Shown piece after piece: positions 1 through 10,376 of a stretch of 64,000 nt of DNA; position 1 is the stretch's first letter, and the number at the start of each line of letters is the position of its first letter. The translations under genes were made by a program, and so were the position numbers. Below the pieces are notes generated by a model. That model had not been told where the DNA came from and did not search any database. It saw only the letters and a list, made by a program, of their open reading frames with translations. The stretch is from Symbiodinium natans (lineage: Eukaryota; Sar; Dinophyceae; Suessiales; Symbiodiniaceae): positions 315,001 to 379,000 of the forward strand of contig CAJNDS010002279.1 of assembly GCA_905221605.1 (NCBI GenBank), written 5' to 3'.

Positions 1-600
1 GGTTTCGGCCTTTTTTTGGGTTAGGGGTTTAGTGTGTAGGGTTTAGTGTGTAATGTTTAGGGTTTAGTTTTTAGGGGTGCTTAGGTGTTTAGGGTTTCCT
101 GTTAAGTGTTTGGGGTTTGTGCTAAGGGCTTAGTGTTAAGTTTTTACGGTTAGTGTTTAGGGTCTGGTGCTGAGTGTTGAGGGTTTAGTAGTGTTTAGGG
201 TTTCGTGTCAAGTGTTTGGGGTTTGTGGGCCTAGTGGTAAGTTTTTAGGGTTAGTGTTTAGGGTCTAGTGCTGAGTGTTTAGGGTTTAGTGTTAAGGGTT
301 TCGGGTTTGGTTTTTTGGATTTAGGGTTTTAAGGATGTTTACTAGTGTTCAGGGTTTAGTGTGTAATGTTCAGGGTTTAGTTTTTGGGGTGTAGTGTTTG
401 AGTGTTTAGGGTTTCGTGTTTAGGGTCTAGTGCTTAAGTGTTTAGGGTTTCATGTTAAGTGCTTGGGGTTTGTGCTAAGGGCTTAGTGTTAAGTTTTTGG
501 GTTAGTGTTTAGGGTCTGGTGCTGAGTGTTTAGGGTTCAGAGCTAAGGGTTTCGGGGATGGATTCTAGGGTTAAGGGGTTTGAGGGTTTTTGCAAGTTTA
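1..600 (+). repeat. degenerate telomere-like repeat with ~95-base higher-order unit
   Basis: TTTAGGG-related sequence in which GTGTTTAGGG, GGTCTAGTGC and TTTGGGGTTTG variants recur. A unit of about 90-95 bases, running from GTGTTTAGGGTTTC to GTGCTGAGTGTT, is seen near 85-179, 191-280 and 438-530. The array is too diverged to be a working telomere and looks like old subtelomeric or interstitial repeat. No gene is seen. Confidence 0.75.
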
Positions 601-603
601 CAT

Positions 604-1176
604 GATCTGGGGAAGGCACTGGGGCTTCCCCAGACCCACCTAAACATTAAAAATCCTTAAAATCTTATAAAAATCTTTAAGCTTCTGTTTAAGCATTCTC
701 AGGATTATGAAGGTTTTAAGCCGTTTAAGCCTTTTAAAGACCTTAAATTGCTTACGTATTTAAGTGGCTGCCCTTTGCGGATTTTAGAGATTGTTGAAGT
801 TGCCAATGGTCTGGAGAAGCCCCGGTGCCTTCCCCAGACAATATAAAATTTTTAAAATCCGTAAAACCCTGAAATTCTTACAGTTGTAAATGGCTGTCCT
901 TTTAAAGTTTAAAGATTTTAGGATGTTCAATTTTAAAATCCGTCACTTCCTTAATTTTAAACGGCTGCCCGTTTTAAATTTTAAAGAATTTTTGACTTTT
1001 AAGGGATAAACGTTTTCGAGGTTGTTAAGGGCTTTAAAGCCCTTTAAGATCCTTTAAATCTTGAAAATTTTGAAAGGCTTTAAATACCTTAAAGCCCTTC
1101 AAATTTGAAAAGGGCTGCCCCTTTTAAGGATCTTTAAAATTGCAAATGGTCTGGGGAAGCCCCGGTGCCTTCCACA
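604..1176. repeat. AT-rich stretch with three copies of a ~30-base hairpin
   Basis: Near-palindromes of the form GTCTGGGGAAG-CCCCGGTG-CCTTCCCCAGAC lie at 604-636, 809-839 and 1148-1176; the first is inverted relative to the other two. Between them is AT-rich sequence full of TTTAAA and CTTTAAAG words. No open frame of note. The hairpins may be remnants of a small inverted-repeat element. Confidence 0.6.
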
Positions 1177-1440
1177 GCTCATCTAAATTTTTACAAACCC
1201 CTAAAACCTAAAACCCTGAAAAGCCTTAAGCTTCTAAATGGCTACCCTTCTAAAATTTTATAGAGCCGCAAAACACAAGTTTCAGAAGCAAAATGCACAT
1301 AAAAAACACTCGTGTTTTTATAGAGGATAATATAATAGAGCTTTTTGTATTCCAGTGCAGTGTTTACTGCATTTTTCCGGTGAAAAAACAGAAAATCAGA
1401 CAAAGACGAAGACAGGAAAACCATAGGTGTGGATCATGGG

Positions 1441-1535
1441 GGGGGAGCTGACCATATATTTATATAGTGTGTGTAAATATATAGATTATATGATAGTATA
1501 GTTACATACTATATATATATATCTCTCTCTCTCTC
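1441..1535. repeat. TA and CT microsatellite
   Basis: A short G run is followed by TATATA-rich sequence with GTGTGT and by a TCTCTC tract at the right end. Simple-sequence DNA with no coding signal. Confidence 0.7.
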
Positions 1536-1628
1536 TTGTATCATTTATACTTATGTATTTGACAGCTTTTGGTCACCATGTCGGGCTCGGAGACAACTCG
1601 TTCATGGCTGGACGGGTTCTTTCGCGTT

Positions 1629-1648
1629 CCCCCCCCCCCCCCCCCCCG

Positions 1649-1679
<31 letters not shown>

Positions 1680-1702
1680 CCGCCCCCCCCCCCCCCCCGC
1701 CC

Positions 1703-1781
<79 letters not shown>

Positions 1782-1794
1782 CCCCCCCCCCCCG

Positions 1795-1826
<32 letters not shown>
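1629..1826. repeat. 198-base cytosine tract
   Basis: Almost pure C interrupted by about ten G or T bases. It produces spurious proline-rich reading frames. Exact length may be unreliable because homopolymers are hard to sequence and assemble. Confidence 0.85.
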
Positions 1827-2076
1827 TGTCGTGCGGATCCTACTAGATCCGAAGCGCCAGCACCTATAAGCCCTGAACCCTAAACCCTAAACCCCAAACT
1901 TCAGGTTTAGGGTTTAGGGTTTGGGGTTTGGGGTTTTGGGTTTAGGGTTTGGGTTTCAAAACCTGGACCCGGACCCTGGCATGAGTTTGAACCAGAGTCG
2001 ACACTGCAGAGCACTGCCTTCGCCCAGGTGGCGTGTACAAGGAGGTCGGGTCTTGTTCCGCATGCCCAATGCGCGA

Positions 2077-2128
2077 TTTAGGGTTTAGGGTTTAGGGTTT
2101 AGGGTTTAGGGTTTAGGGTTTAGGGTTT
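2077..2128 (+). repeat. interstitial TTTAGGG array, about 7 copies
   Basis: Perfect tandem heptamers of plant-type telomere sequence, G-rich strand on plus. Confidence 0.95.
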
Positions 2129-2349
2129 TTTCACCCAAAGGGATGGTGTTGGGGTCCTTTTGTGGCGAAAGAGAGAAGATCTTCAACCCACATGCAGCTT
2201 TGAGGGCATGGGGGTTGGATTCAAGAGCTTAAGGCGAGGGTTTTGACTCAGGTCGCAGGGCAGTAACAGGGCCGGTTCTCCCATCTACCCATCTTCTGCT
2301 TCATGGCTTTAAGTTCGAGGTTAGGGTTGAGGAACTCATAACCTCCCTC

Positions 2350-2437
2350 TTGGGATGTTCCCACTTATACTGGCAGTCATAATACGGGCTACCATAATGA
2401 CTACAAAGGATGCTTCGTCCTAGGGGGAGCATCCCAA
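2350..2437. mobile_element. TTGGGATG-family inverted-repeat element (copy A)
   Basis: Ends TTGGGATGTTCCC and GGGAGCATCCCAA are inverted repeats. The 8 bases CCTCCCTC occur directly outside both ends, which is a clear target-site duplication. At 88 bases it is non-coding and non-autonomous. Family members also lie at 10527, 19920, 22432, 24294, 30855 and 42168. Confidence 0.8.
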
Positions 2438-2652
2438 CCTCCCTCATTTGATGTTCGTGAAGACGGCATCTTTCTTCATAGGCCGACCGCCATTCCGACG
2501 GAGCACAAGAAGCCTTGGGAACGGCTCCACTTGAGAACCTAAAAGAAGCACACCCCTCTCTTGTCCTAGGCTACTGGGCCCACCTAGTATGTACAGAAGC
2601 AGCAGAACTGAAGCCAGAACCCTGAACCCGAAACCCCTGAACCCTCAACCAG

Positions 2653-3241
2653 GGCGGCTGGAAGTGGGACGATGGCTCCTCCGTAGCCGGCATCGGGTCT
2701 GTCACGGGCAGCAATGGCGCCTCGGATTCTTGGGAGGGTTTGGGCTTTCGGCGGGCTTTGATCTCAGCGAGGCGGGCGAGTCTTTTGGAGAAGGTGGGCT
2801 TAGGGTTTCAGGGCTCATCTGACTCATCTGGGAACAAGCGTGTTGCCCTAAACCCTAAACACTGAACCCGTTTACCTGCCTAAGCTTCTGCGACGTAAGA
2901 TTCGTTCGGCAAGGCGACTACTTGTGCATCGACAAGGAGGATGGCACTCTTGTCAACTGCGAGCATCGCAGCTCGATCTGCATGATGCAGGGGGCCGCAG
3001 TTAAGTACTTGGAGTTTTTTCCCTTTACCCTGCAAGCCCTTCTAAACCCTAGACCCCAGACCCTAGACCCTAGGTTTAGGGGACTAAGGGCTTAGATTTC
3101 CCGTGTCCTCCCGGCATGAATGCTCCTGGCTTCAGGGCCATTCTGTTGGGACTCTGAGAACTGAACCAAACCGTGTGCTAAACCATCCCAGGCCCTCTAA
3201 ACCCACTTGGGGTTTGGGGGGATTTTGTTTTTATGTTCTTT

Positions 3242-3272
<31 letters not shown>

Positions 3273-3371
3273 GGGGGTTTGGGGGTTTAGGGTTGGGATG
3301 TTTCACCCTTACACAGTCTTATCGTAACCCACGTATTCTAATCCCTATGAAGGACTGTTACGCGTACTACT

Positions 3372-3409
<38 letters not shown>

Positions 3410-3500
3410 TCCCAAGTTTAGGGTTTCGAAGGTCGCATTTCTTGCTGAGAACCGAAGTGGGAAGCATGTCGAGGCGCCGACACCAAGCACGACAGCCTCT
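2653..3500 (+). CDS. possible C-type-lectin-like gene fragment (three exons)
   Basis: Proposed exons are 2653-2696, 2885-2999 and 3432-3500. The first follows CCCTCAACCAG and encodes GGWKWDDGSSVAG. The second encodes a segment with RQGDYLCIDKEDGTLVNC and EHRSSICMM. The W.W.DGS motif followed by spaced cysteines ending in a SSIC-type motif resembles the core and C-terminal part of a C-type lectin fold, a carbohydrate or ligand-binding domain. Phases agree at both junctions (2+1 and 0+0). Donors are GTCTGT, GTTAAG and GTGAGG. Neither start nor stop codon was located, so this is partial. The lectin assignment is tentative; the exon calls rest on frame, splice-like borders and the CCCTAAA array just upstream of exon 2. 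Confidence 0.4.
3240..3407. repeat. T-run/G-run tract and second G tract
   Basis: A run of about 12 T passes directly into about 36 G (3240-3287). A second run of about 36 G lies at 3372-3407. The T-then-G order is an extreme-length version of the telomere heptamer's T3AG3 composition. Lengths may be assembly-sensitive. Confidence 0.8.
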
Positions 3501-5125
3501 GTGAGGGTGTTTGGTACTAGCATTCCGTGTGGCCTTGCAGAGGCTGAGGGGTTTTTAGTGCAACCCCACACCCGGCTTATCCACCCCGATCCCTTATTAT
3601 AAATTTAGGGTTTAGGGTGGAGAAACCACCGAATCTTCGAGGAAGTTTTAGACTCACTAGTTCCAAGAGTACTCAAAAAGGCTTGGGGCCGAGGGTGAAA
3701 AAAAGGTTTCGGCTATGGTTTAGGGCTTCGGGTTTAGGGGTTTGGGGAACAAAGGGGGTTTAGGATTTACGGTTTACAGGCGCCCAGTACCTCTTCTCTG
3801 CAGCCTCCAGTTCTTGAAGTTTCTGAGAGCATTCCTTCCTTCCCCGGCCTTTGCTCCGCAGTAAATGTATGCCTTGCGCCTGCAATGGCCCAGAAGTGGC
3901 ATGGCCCCTCTCTTCCGTCCCATTCCGGGAGTGCAGTTGCCCAGACCCCTGAAAAGGATCCACAAAGTAGAGCCCCTCAACTATACTACACTTCTACCGG
4001 GTCATTCTTAGGCCTAAACACGGAACCCTAACCTTTAAGGGGATCTACTTTTTGGATCCTCCCAGGGGTCTGGGGTTATAGGGCCTGTAGGACGATGTGC
4101 GGGGGCAAGAACCCAGAGGAACGCCCAGTAGGTACCCAAAGGGGGTGTACGATAATAAGGACCCTCCAAGAAAGAACCCCAAATAGTGGGACCCCCTTGG
4201 AATACAAGGACCCACAAAGGTACCCCGAATGTCGTAATCCCCCCCATATTCTCTTTGAGGTTAGGATACCTTACAAACCTAGTTACCTGAGTGTCATTTT
4301 CCCTGCTAGATTACAGCATTCTGCTGAACGAACGGAGGAGGTGTTGATTAGATTTGACGCCACACTTTGGCTACGTTTTAGGGTTTACCTGGGACTCTAT
4401 GTACCTACAGTTTCCTGGTCATCACCCTTCCAGAAAACTGTAGGTAAAGAGGGTCCCAGGTAAGGTTTAGGGCCATGAAGTGCCATCAGATTCCTGTCCT
4501 TGAATTTACCTGTGGCACAAAACGCGTAGCAGTCCCAACGTTCCGTTGGCCAAAATTATCGGCGCTTGGTGTGGGGCCTCCATTCTAGCTTTTCGGGTAC
4601 AAAACATGTGTCCATAACATTGATTAGCCACAAGTTCTTCCTCTTGGTCGTTGTTTTTGGAATGCTGCGACTGCAAACAAAACCCTGAACCCCCGCACCC
4701 GTCCCAGGCCCCCGCAGGACCCGTCCCTGCCAATGGCGTTTGCTGGCGTAGCAACCGTTGAATGCCAGACCTCCTCGGTGACGAGTGTGGACATTCTTAG
4801 GGAGGGTGCGGTCTCGCTTTGTCGAAAGCAAGTGTAGCGACAAAACAGATGAACCTCGACAGCAGACCGTCCTCCCTGAGAACTCGAAGAAGATATGCTT
4901 GCGGTTCAGGCCGCTCGCGTCGAACATGTCTGTTCCCGGCGCTTGCAAGTCACTTGCAGTGCCTGGATATTGATCTCAAGCACCTAAGACTAGGACTGAG
5001 GATTTTGCGACCTTCCGTGGTGCTTGGCCTCTACCAAAAAAGTCTGCTGCGACACGAACCATGTGCTCATGGGATTTAGGCTTCAGGGTTTAGAGGGTTC
5101 TCGGCATGACTTGTCGCTACCCGAA
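3501..5125. other. no recognised gene; mixed unique and repeat DNA
   Basis: Holds scattered TTTAGGG words (3605, 3715), a minus-strand frame near 3775-3960 with a short helical stretch (KLQELEAAEKRYW), overlapping open frames on both strands at 4556-5079 that cannot be ranked, and the hairpin at 4385. Nothing was assigned to a family. Confidence 0.5.
4385..4463. mobile_element. 79-base hairpin element flanked by TA
   Basis: Ends TTACCTGGGACTCT and GGGTCCCAGGTAA are inverted repeats, with a second paired stretch inside (CTACAGTTT/AAACTGTAG). If TA is taken as the target duplication, the element is CCTGGGAC...GTCCCAGG. Small Stowaway-like element or remnant. Confidence 0.65.
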
Positions 5126-5251
5126 CTTGGTAATTAGCCCAGTGGTGCCCTTTCCCTTTTTTTGTGATTCTGGGGTCCCCTTATAAAGTAACCAACCCAA
5201 AAAAGGTGCCCGTTTTTCCCCTCATTATGATATGGTTACTGGGCTACCAAG
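5126..5251. mobile_element. GTAGCCCAGT-family inverted-repeat element
   Basis: Left end CTTGGTAATTAGCCCAGTGG pairs with right end GGTTACTGGGCTACCAAG. The interior includes AAGTAACCAACCC and AAAAAGGTGCCC words shared with copies at 10687, 16388, 19846 and 52653. Non-coding. Confidence 0.75.
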
Positions 5252-5373
5252 CTAAACATATATCCCCGTCTTATGATTATCTCGCCACAAGGGGCCAGAA
5301 TTATAAAAAAAAACAAGCTGTGCATGAGTAGTTCTCTAAATTCTTGCCTTGGTTGGGTCCCTTGTGCAGCACG

Positions 5374-5405
5374 GTTTAGGGTTTAGGGTTTAGGGTTTAG
5401 GGCTT
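5374..5405 (+). repeat. interstitial TTTAGGG array, about 4 copies
   Basis: Short perfect telomere-type array on the plus strand, followed by one GGGCTTAGGG variant. Confidence 0.9.
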
Positions 5406-5842
5406 AGGGTGGACCCAGAAAAAAGGGACCCTAAGTATAGAGAAATACATCCACGTATTCTGGATCTCGGGGTCTACGAAAGGGCCCCCGAGAACTCACT
5501 CGGCCATGCTGGTGCTGACCAAGCACCCTAAAATCCTTGAACCCTTCAATCCCCGAAAGCCGCCTAAAATCTGAAGTACCCTAAACAAAGCCCTAAGATA
5601 ACCGAGCCAAAGCCCCAGTGAGTTGCCCTACATCTGTGGAGCTACCCTGAAGCCCAAACCCTAAACTCCCAACCCGACAGCCTTAAAGCCCAGGTCCGCA
5701 GCCTTTTGAGCCCTCCAGCCCTAAACCCTAAACCCTAAATTCGAAACACTTGCACACGGCAGTCTCCCTACAGGTCCCTGCCCGCCCAAACAAAAGATTG
5801 ACTTGGCGGCCTCTGGCACATATTCAACCCCTTTAAGGCCGA

Positions 5843-5953
5843 ATATGGGTATTTCCTAAGATAGGGGTATCCCTTTTATACCCGCAATAGTAATAGAATC
5901 CCCTGGATGGACCTCCCAAAAAGGGTACCCCTATTTTCGGAAACCCCCCATAT
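5843..5953. mobile_element. inverted-repeat element related to the intron at 33847
   Basis: Left end ATATGGGTATTTCC...ATAGGGGTA and right end TACCCCTATTTTCGGAAACC...CCATAT are imperfect inverted repeats of about 35 bases. The right arm (CCCCTATTTTCGGAAACC) nearly matches the right arm of the intron in the UBL-RCC1 gene at 33619 (CCCCTATTTTTCGGAAACC). About 110 bases, the same size class as that intron. Confidence 0.65.
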
Positions 5954-6022
5954 ACCCTGTAAGCCCTAAACGCCCTAAATTTCAGATGTCTGGTGTCCTG
6001 CTATACTTTGTAGGTACATGCA

Positions 6023-6244
6023 CCCTAAACCCTAAACCCTAAACCCTAAACCCTAAACCCTAAACTCCCCCAGGGCTTCTGGAACTCCCCATCCTCCCTC
6101 GGACGGCGAGGTGATGGTTGGCTGCCATTGCGCCGTGAGATGAGTTGAGTTTACCAGGCTTCGGGTGGCTTCCTAAACCCTAAACCCTAAACCCTAAACC
6201 CTAAACCCTACACCCTACACCCTAAACCCTAAACCCTAAACCCT
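6023..6244 (-). repeat. two CCCTAAA arrays around a 106-base island
   Basis: Arrays at 6023-6065 and 6172-6244, with a GC-rich island between them. The island begins after CTCCCCCAG and contains a GAG|GTGATG donor-like site at 6110, but the coding frame is uncertain. Confidence 0.85.
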
Positions 6245-6531
6245 CAACGCACAGCTCGTGGCCCTGAGCCCTACAGACCCCTAAGTCAAGGCTTCCCAGC
6301 GGCCCTTGCCTAAGGATGACGCTTTGAAATCCTAAACCGTGCCTTAAGCCCAGGAAGCTCTAAATCGTCCTAGCGACCACAATTAAAACAGGAGGCCTTT
6401 AAGCCTATCTTGGAGGCTCGTAAGTGCTTCTTAAGTAGGGTTGAGGGATGTTTAGGGTTTTGGGTTTGAAGTACCTTCTTAAGAAGGTCATGAGCAGAGC
6501 TTACGCTACCCTTGCACTCACATATAAGTAC

Positions 6532-6663
6532 CTGTGAACCTCCAAGCTGCGTAGCCATGCAAGGGTGTCAGTGACCAGCGCAGTCTCCTCGTGGTACCTT
6601 GCCCACTGATGTCGCACAGTGTACTTCGACTCAGCTTCAAAAATTGCCTCACGCTCGGGGCAG
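6532..6663 (-). CDS. possible orphan exon, unrecognised protein
   Basis: Minus-strand frame open for about 44 codons, with peptide words EAESKYTVRHQWARYH and LVTDTLAWLRSLEVH. It ends at CACAG|GTACTT, a good splice-donor match. The family is not recognised. The 3' acceptor side is unclear because the sequence upstream on this strand is a diverged telomere word. Confidence 0.3.
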
Positions 6664-7208
6664 GGTTTACTGCAGCTTCGTCATGATATCATGCTGCAAC
6701 TTCAACATGATACATCACAAATGCACCTTGTCGCATCCTGAACTCTTCAGCTGAACACATGTCTTGTGAATCTGCGTTTTGCCGGGCACCTTAAACCTAA
6801 ACGCTACAGCACACCGCACGCCACAATCCCTCACAGGCGCGGAATCAACATGACAAGTCAATGCACGTACTGATCCAGTGCCCCATGGCGTTTTCGGATG
6901 TTGCAATTATGTCCACGTTCACGGCGCGCACCTTTCTGTATGCGGGAGAATCTAACTCCTTTTTGTTGCCCTCTGTGCGGCCTGAGGCTCACAAGAAGAC
7001 AGATATAGCCATGACACCATGAACCTGAGCTCTCACTGGTATTGGGACAGCCCGCAGCAGGTGCAGTCACCATTCCACCGAGCTTCTGCGCAGCAGGGCC
7101 AGAATCTAAAGCAGGGTCGCTTGGCGATCTACAGGTCAGTGGCTGCAGGGTGAAAAGGTTCGATGGGGTTAGGGTTTGTTTAGGGTTTAGGGTTTAGGGT
7201 GTCTGTTT

Positions 7209-7339
7209 TCAGTGGGTTGAGGGCTTCGTGTAGGTGATCTCAGGGCAAAAGGATCTCTCCTTCCTGGCCATGGCGTTGGATCGCAGAGGCTTGAGCAGGA
7301 GGTCGGCAAACTGCTTTGCTTGGCCCTTGTTCCACAAAA
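7209..7339 (-). CDS. possible terminal exon, unrecognised protein
   Basis: On the minus strand, a (CCCTAAA)n array (7344-7439 on plus) ends in CTAAAACAG. After it comes an open frame of 42 codons closed by TGA at 7209. It contains KGQAKQFADLLLKPL and FCPEITYTKPSTH. The acceptor made from telomere repeat is the pattern seen at the UROD and ankyrin exons. The frame begins with two bases of a split codon. Family unknown; may be the last exon of a minus-strand gene. Confidence 0.35.
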
Positions 7340-7343
7340 CTGT

Positions 7344-7439
7344 TTTAGGGTTTAGGGTTTAGGGTTTAGGGCTTAGGGCTTAGGGTTTAGGGTTTAGGGT
7401 TTAGGGTTTAGGGTTTAGGGTTTAGGGTTTAGGGTTTAG
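7344..7439 (+). repeat. interstitial TTTAGGG array, about 13 copies
   Basis: Mostly perfect heptamers with two GGGCTTA variants near the left. Seen from the minus strand it lies directly upstream of the possible exon at 7209-7339. Confidence 0.95.
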
Positions 7440-8146
7440 CTTCAGCCCTCGGACAGCCAAACTCGAAACCGCCCCAAGGACCTCAACCCTTAACCCGATC
7501 CCTAAAAGGGCCCAAGACCCCAAAGAGTAAGGTCTTTGTGCCCCAAAACAGATGAAAAGCCATACATAGTGGGGTCTTAGGCCGTTATGGTGCTGGAGCG
7601 AACACGAAGTTTGTGTAGAGCTACATGCCAAGCTCCTAGATTCTACACAGGCTTCTAGAGCCCAGAGGCAGGGAGGCAAAACCCAGGCCTCAAAGCCGTC
7701 TCAGCTCGCCTCGAATTTCTGTAGACAGCCTCAAAGGCTCTGAAAACTGCCTAGTCTCTGCCTCAAAAGACGGTTTTATTTATGCTTACATCTATTTTCA
7801 TATGTACACACATACCTACGTTGACCTACATACATACACACCCCCTAAGGCCTCCAATCCCTTGGCCCCCTTCCTCCTCTCCGCCAGGATGAAGTGCGGG
7901 CTCCTTGGTACGCAAGTTAGGGTTTTGGGTTTAGGATTGAGGGTTTAGGGGTTTCGGGTTAGGGTTTAGGGTTTTTTGGGTCAGGGTTTATGGGGTTTAC
8001 AAGGTTTAGGGTTATAGGGTTTAGGGTGTAAGGTTTGGGGTTTGGGTTTAGGGTTTAGGGCTTAGGGTTTGGGGAGGGTTTAAGATACATGGGATCCGAA
8101 GCCCTAAGCACCCGAAGGCTCGTGGGCCCCCCCAAAACCCTAGAGA
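7440..8146. other. no gene recognised; telomere-word-rich spacer
   Basis: Unique sequence to about 7900, then about 170 bases of TTTAGGG variants (7917-8085). Reading frames here are short and ambiguous. Confidence 0.5.
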
Positions 8147-8305
8147 TTGAGGCCACAGGACCCTCGCTAGGAGGTAACAGTCCTCTGTAGGAGGCAGGTC
8201 CAACCAATTGCGTGTTCTTTCCAGCCGCCAGGAGCCTACCCCAAGGCTCCAAGGACCCTCCTACAGAGGCACTGGTACCTCCCATAAAGGGTCCTGGAGC
8301 CTCAA
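8147..8305. mobile_element. TTGAGGCCACAGGACCC inverted-repeat element
   Basis: Left arm TTGAGGCCACAGGACCCT, continuing through GGAGGTAACAGTCCTCTGTAG, pairs with right arm CTACAGAGG...AGGGTCCTGGAGCCTCAA. The inverted repeat is about 50 bases per arm. Related left arms occur at 17421 and 25713. Confidence 0.75.
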
Positions 8306-8769
8306 GTTCTAGTTTGGGGGGCCCAAGAGCCTATGAAAAAAGTACCGTTTTGTCTGGCTTTATCTTCAAACTATAGTTGTTGCTACGTTGGGTACTTGTA
8401 ACCTTTTTGTAGGATAGAACCAGAAGACTACCCGCATTCCTTTGCCAGGCTACTGGTGGGATTGGTGGTGGCTGCCCTATGGGTAGCGGCCAGCTCCTGC
8501 GCCCTCGCTGAGGTTTGAGATGAAGAGTTCAAAGGTTTGGGGTTCAGGGTTTAGGGTTTAGGGTTTAGCCCACCTTACACCCCAAACCCTGCACCTCAAA
8601 CCCTAAACCCTGAACCCTAAACCCTGAACCCTTCAGCCCTCGGCTTTCATAGGGCTTCAGGTCCTTTGTTGAGGACGGGGGTGGCGGGGGGGTGGGGGGA
8701 AAGTCCGGCCCAGCACCTCCCTGAACATGCAGCACCGACACTTCCAGAAACGTCGATGCATTCTTCTGG

Positions 8770-8850
8770 TTTAGGGTTTAGGGTTTAGGGTTTAGGGTTT
8801 AGGGTTTAGGGTTTAGGGTTAAGGGTTAAGGGTTAAGGGTTAAGGGTTAG
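8770..8850 (+). repeat. TTTAGGG array passing into TTAAGGG
   Basis: About seven perfect TTTAGGG units are followed by about four TTAAGGG units. A single-base variant has been amplified in tandem. Confidence 0.92.
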
Positions 8851-9219
8851 GCAGGCCCTTTTGGACATTTTGAGTTGTCCCTGATTGGGCTTAAGAGGGT
8901 CATACTTAGGAATCCTTTCCAGAGGGTTGTAAGGGCCATCTTATGGATTCTTTGGCGGGGCTGGGGGTGGGGGGTGTTTCTTCTCTGCAAGTCACATGTC
9001 ACGGGTTTCTTTCAAGCAGGTGCTCGTTCCTTGCTGCGTGGCTCGCTGATATATGCAGGCAGCAAGAAACCCTGTTATCAGCTAAGCGGACCCTTTCCGA
9101 GACAAACACACATAGGAGCCGCCTTCAAAGGTACATGGACCCTTCGGAACACACAAAACCCCCCCAAACCCTAAAACCCTAAATTCAATCCTAAACCCTA
9201 CGCCCTAATCCCTAATCAA

Positions 9220-9287
9220 CCCTAAACCCTAAACCCTAAACCCTAAACCCTAAACCCTAAACCCTAAACCCTAAACCCTAAACCCTC
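9220..9287 (-). repeat. CCCTAAA array upstream of an exon-like island
   Basis: About ten CCCTAAA units, ending CCCTCAG at the left border of the island at 9290. Confidence 0.95.
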
Positions 9288-9289
9288 AG

Positions 9290-9363
9290 CCGCGACTTGA
9301 GCCCCGAGGCGCCGGATTCCTTTCCTCTGTCCGGGACCTTGGCTTTGGCGGTGCGCGAGCACC
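9290..9363 (+). CDS. orphan exon-like island between inverted telomere arrays
   Basis: Seventy-four bases with CCCTAAACCCTCAG on the left and GTTTAGGG on the right. One frame is fully open (RDLSPEAPDSFPLSGTL...), but another frame is open too, so the protein is uncertain. Listed because its borders match the UROD and ankyrin exon borders exactly. Confidence 0.3.
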
Positions 9364-9365
9364 GT

Positions 9366-9440
9366 TTAGGGTTTTGGGGTGGAGTAAGATGAGGGTTTAG
9401 GGTTTAGGGTTTCGGGTTTAGGGTTTAGGGTTTAGGGTTT
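9366..9440 (+). repeat. TTTAGGG array, imperfect
   Basis: Begins right at the GTTTAGGG border of the preceding island; seven or so units with TTTTGGG and TTTCGGG variants. Confidence 0.88.
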
Positions 9441-9446
9441 GTTTTT

Positions 9447-9527
9447 GGGGGTTTCCGAAAATTAGGGGTGCCCTCTCTTTGGGGGCTCCTTTTATCTGGG
9501 GTACTGCTCTTTTTTTGGGAAATGCCC
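9447..9527. mobile_element. short inverted-repeat element related to the intron at 33847
   Basis: Left end GGGGGTTTCCGAAAATTAGGGGTGCCC and right end TTTTTTTGGGAAATGCCC are imperfect inverted repeats. The left arm is the reverse complement of the right arm of the element at 5843 and of the intron at 33847. Eighty-one bases. Confidence 0.5.
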
Positions 9528-10275
9528 ATTTAGGGTTGCTGTTTCGGAGTATGGGACTTCCTTCGGTTTTTCCTAAGGCTTCGAGCTCAGAAAGCGCGGG
9601 TGCAGGGTTGGGGTTTTCAGACCATATGCAGCAATAGGCATCTCAATGGCAGTGGCCTGTCATGAAGGGAAGAATGTATTGTCGATGCATTGTCTGCACT
9701 TGCTTCTTCACGAGGCTTTCTTTTTCGTCAGTTTGTTTCAGGGGAATGACGACCCCTGGCAAACTTTGCGGGCCACCATTTCTTAAATCTTGGCATTGCA
9801 TTGGTGCACCCGAAGTATTGCGAGGACGCCCCTTGGGTTTCGCCTGATGCCTCCCTAAACCCAAAAAACTTTATGTAGTAGCAACGAGCTGCATTTCCAC
9901 ACTCCATCGAAGCTGTCGCGGCAGAATGGTCTAGGATTCATAGCGTTTGGGTTTACAACAGCGGGGAGAGCCATGGGGTTCTACCTTGGACCCCTAAGGT
10001 TGGGGACTTTTTTTGCACGATTCTCTAAGGGAAGGGCCAGAGTAGGCATACCAAGGGAAACCTTACTTGAAGGGAAGGGCACAGGTTAGGAGTAAACTCA
10101 GGGTAACCTTAACAGGTCAGCCGGCCCTCGACGGGCAGCGATCCGAGAAGGCCGCAGCAAATCATGGGTCCAACGTAGGACTCTGGGTCGTTGAGGGTTC
10201 TGGGGTTTGGGGTTTAGGGTTTAGGGTTTGGGGTTGAGGGTGAGGGTAAGTCTCATTCGGTTCTTAAGGGAGGGG

Positions 10276-10376
10276 GTTCAAGGGGGGTATGTAAGCCAAG
10301 GTTCCCTCATTCTCCCCATTCTCCCTAAGGCTCCCTCAGCTTTCCTAAGGTTCCCTAGGTACCTACCACCCCTGCC
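10276..10376. mobile_element. GGGGGGTATGTAA inverted-repeat element
   Basis: Left GGGGGGTATGTAAGCCAAGGTTCCCT pairs imperfectly with right AAGGTTCCCTAGGTACCTACCACCCC. A related element lies at 20270. Confidence 0.5.

Noticed and set aside
1-600. True chromosome end
   Set aside because: Units are heavily diverged and mixed with other sequence; a working telomere should be near-perfect TTTAGGG.
1553-1883. Proline-rich reading frames of about 100 codons
   Set aside because: They are translations of the C tract in two frames. The same happens at 3233-3571 and 23599-23892.
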